Source: Syntrophobacter fumaroxidans MPOB
Lineage (GTDB): Bacteria; Desulfobacterota; Syntrophobacteria; Syntrophobacterales; Syntrophobacteraceae
DNA: 64,000 nucleotides
Assembly: GCF_000014965.1 (NCBI RefSeq)
Contig: NC_008554.1
Span: 372,001-436,000, forward strand
Direction of reading: 5' to 3'
Below the pieces are notes generated by a model. That model was not told where the DNA came from. It searched no databases and saw only the letters and a list, made by a program, of their open reading frames with translations. Made by a program: the position numbers and the translations under genes. Every line of letters starts with the position of its first letter. Positions within the stretch are counted from its first letter, which is position 1. Below, piece after piece: positions 61,974 through 64,000 of the stretch.

Positions 61974-63395
61974 TCAATTGAGGCTGGGGTTGAGAAGCAC
62001 ATCGGGGTGAACCCCGTAATTGTAGCTTCTCATTCGGAAGAAGTTTTCCAGCAGGCCGATCTTGTGATCGACGTAATCGTAGATCTTGAACTTGCTTTCC
62101 GGGCTGCTGCCGTTCTGGAACAGGTCCCGAATGGCGAGCGCAAGGTTCTTCCTGAAGTAAAGGGGCACAGCCAGGACGAGGGTTTTCGAGCTCAGCGCCT
62201 GCGAGCATCGGGTGAGTGTCTGCGCAGTGACGAATACCGCCTGAGGAGCTTCGGACACCGGCATCTGCGGACAGGGCGGGCTGTCCGTATCACCACCCCC
62301 CTCGGGTTCGGCGGCCCTGTACTGAAAGACCGAAATGCCGCGCCTCCTGAGTTCCCCTCCCAGCGTGTCCTCCTGCTCTTCGCCCCCGGACAGAACGATC
62401 AGGGGATGAGGGCTCTTTTGAAGCTCGGCTTCGATGTCGTCGGCGATGATCCGGTTTCGTTTCTCATCCTTCATGAGCGCCTGCAGCATGGTGGGGTAAT
62501 CCGCGCGCGAGCTGTACGGGTATTCGAAATCGGTCTGCCTCGTGACCACATGAGCGTGGATAATGCCTCGCCCTTCGCGGGCATCCTTGTCATTGATGGT
62601 ATAGACCACATCGCCGACGTAGTAATAGACGAGCCGGGACAAGCGGTCCTTTCTCTGGGTGGTGTTGGTGAGTCCCAGGATATACCGGCAGTCGAAGTTG
62701 GGAATCAGGTTGGTCAGTATCTTCGATGGGCAGCGCTGGCACTCGTCCACGATGAGGTATCCCACATGCTCCCACAACTTGCGCCAGTACCGTATGACCT
62801 CCCCGGTATGCCCGATGGTGATGTATTTGCCGATCTGGTGCACGCCCGTGGAAAACATCCCGACCTCGGAGCTTGGTATCTGCAGGAAGTTTTCGATTTT
62901 GGTCAGCCATCCTTCCAGCAGATCCAGTTTGGGAAGAAGAATGAGCGTGGGTTGACGACGCTGGGCGATGGTGTACAGGGCGATCACCGTCTTGCCGCTC
63001 TTGTGTCCCCCAACCAGGGTCCCGCAGTCGTGATCGAGCACCGCTTCGGCGGCATCCTGCTGGTAAGATTTGAGTTCCCCGTGGAATTCGATGGGCAGCG
63101 GTTCGAACGTACGCCTCCTGTCCACGATGCGGTACGGCTGCTGAAACTTCTTGCACAGATCCACGAACTGGTCGAGGAATCCCCGCGGCAACAGGTAGTG
63201 ACGTCCTTTCTGCCGCAGACAACTGATCTGCGGTGGAATATTTCCTATCCATTCCCCTCTGTTGTGCCGCATCTCATAGTCCGGATTCGTGAACACAAGG
63301 CGCTCGTGCAGCTTGCGCTCCAGCAACGGCGACAAACCTTCCGCGGGAATCTTTATCCATTCTGCGACCAATATGTTCAGCACCTTTACGAACAT
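61974..63395 (-). CDS. SF2 helicase-like protein, TOTE-type helicase relative with degenerate motifs
   Basis: The 473-residue protein has an SF2 ATPase core. Motifs: Q-like LKSYQQDAAEAVLDHDCGTL, Walker A GGHKSGKTVIAL, Walker B YLIVDECQRCP (DECQ in place of DEAH), and motif III region YILGLTNTTQRKD, where XPB-type helicases have GLTATPxRxD. The second RecA half lacks a visible QxxGRxxR (motif VI). The N-terminal block (FTNPDYEMRHNRGEWIGNIP, RHYLLPRGFLDQF) recalls helicases of TOTE conflict systems. Loss of motif VI residues suggests weak or no unwinding. No primase or nuclease gene is next to it within the window. Confidence 0.8.
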   Translation of the reverse strand: MFVKVLNILVAEWIKIPAEGLSPLLERKLHERLVFTNPDYEMRHNRGEWIGNIPPQISCLRQKGRHYLLPRGFLDQFVDLCKKFQQPYRIVDRRRTFEPLPIEFHGELKSYQQDAAEAVLDHDCGTLVGGHKSGKTVIALYTIAQRRQPTLILLPKLDLLEGWLTKIENFLQIPSSEVGMFSTGVHQIGKYITIGHTGEVIRYWRKLWEHVGYLIVDECQRCPSKILTNLIPNFDCRYILGLTNTTQRKDRLSRLVYYYVGDVVYTINDKDAREGRGIIHAHVVTRQTDFEYPYSSRADYPTMLQALMKDEKRNRIIADDIEAELQKSPHPLIVLSGGEEQEDTLGGELRRRGISVFQYRAAEPEGGGDTDSPPCPQMPVSEAPQAVFVTAQTLTRCSQALSSKTLVLAVPLYFRKNLALAIRDLFQNGSSPESKFKIYDYVDHKIGLLENFFRMRSYNYGVHPDVLLNPSLN

Positions 63396-64000
63396 CAGAA
63401 AAAACCTTTCATGAATATGGGATCAACTCGAGTGTGTCATTCACGGATTTGCCAAACCTTGTTCGCCAGGCGCGATCCAAGCACGAATTGCTTCCTCAAG
63501 TTCCGTGCGAATCGGGGCGTAACCGCCCGCACCTGGAAAAGAAATCGGCGTTGGGGAGACAATCCGGTGGAGTGGGTGCAACCGTGCTCCAACGCGCGGG
63601 CGCTCTCGTGAACCCGTCCGGCATGTTTCGAAATGCGGGAACGGGCCACGGGAATCGTTCGGGTAGACACCCACGCCTACCTGTCCGCTCCGTGACGGTC
63701 CTTTTCACATGGCACAGGAATCATCGGTTCGATCAAAAATCTCGATGTCGTACTTGCGCTCAGTCTGGTAAAACCGAAAACAAACTCCGTTTCCCCTTCA
63801 GTCCACCGGTCCCGTGGAGGGACGGGAGCAGCGGACTTTGTACCTGTACCCGCCACGCTCGCCCGAGCCGAAAACCTTCCTTCTTCGGATCGCCGGCGTC
63901 TCGGATCGAATGCCGCAACGCAGAAACTACTGTTTGACACCCGATCTCAATTTCAATACGTTATACGTATCCTAACTCAGGCGACAGGCTTTTAGAATGA
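63396..64000. other. Gene-less right end of the window
   Basis: About 600 bp upstream of the helicase-like gene. Several overlapping frames exist on both strands but are Arg/Pro/Ser-rich with no ribosome sites. The last 60 bp are AT-rich. No gene is called. Confidence 0.4.

Noticed and set aside
63434-63937. 167-codon plus-strand frame near the right end
   Set aside because: No ribosome site, no domain pattern, basic and Ser/Pro-rich as in chance frames.

Overview
The window looks like chromosome of a GC-rich (about 60%) anaerobic Deltaproteobacterium. Gene content (cytochrome bd with a flavodoxin, a ferredoxin-disulfide-reductase-like protein, LPS biosynthesis lpxK, MucR, sigma-54 control, MglA-type GTPase) fits a sulfate-reducing or syntrophic lineage such as Syntrophobacterales. 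That placement is inference from content and style; no rRNA is present to confirm it.

Layout. 1-1006: end of a CCA-adding-enzyme-like gene and a CBS-ACT protein. 1166-5733 (minus): complete branched-chain amino-acid ABC operon livKHMGF with an intercistronic hairpin after livK. 5948-6937: queuosine-salvage glycosidase. 7420-14773: five plus-strand genes forming a signalling island (pentapeptide/DUF4388 protein, roadblock protein, MglA-like GTPase, a long repeat-and-linker protein, and a TPR-pseudokinase). 15069-16759: DUF3303 protein and cobT preceded by a cobalamin riboswitch with an intrinsic terminator. 17099-25965: small hypothetical, redox, Sel1, SBBP-propeller, Cache and PilZ proteins, with one tRNA-Ala(CGC). 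26439-31339 (minus): cydAB, a flavodoxin, a small conserved protein, a sigma-54 promoter, an array of TGTCTC/GAGACA motifs and a PAS-type sigma-54 activator, which read as one regulated oxygen-defence unit. 31852-38356 (minus): Hsp70/DUF2760/FAU-1-like group, then lpxK. 38877-41747 (plus): TIGR02757 protein, a frameshifted glutaredoxin-like gene coupled to an FTR-like reductase, a hairpin-rich repeat and MucR. 42257-47861 (minus): cysteine-rich protein, universal stress protein, DNA glycosylase, amrS, methyltransferase, ilvD. 47862-49364: gene-poor, with an AT-rich islet and a remnant of a thiamine-diphosphate enzyme. 49365-55839 (plus): tandem DJ-1/PfpI protein, (alpha/alpha)6-barrel protein and GH13 enzyme, a probable carbohydrate unit. 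56254-57771: MerR regulator with a near-perfect promoter and a radical SAM protein. 57914-63395 (minus): double M16 protease, possible ATP-grasp protein and a degenerate SF2 helicase resembling TOTE-type helicases.

The best candidate for an undescribed system is the 7.4-14.8 kb island: an MglA/MglB-like switch that keeps the key GTPase residues, next to a multi-repeat protein and a kinase-fold protein that has lost its ATP-lysine and DFG aspartate. Second is the sigma-54-controlled cytochrome bd/flavodoxin operon with its upstream motif array. A pair of about 140-bp hairpin-filled repeats sharing terminal inverted repeats (12969-13111 and 40771-40909) may be a mobile or RNA element family.
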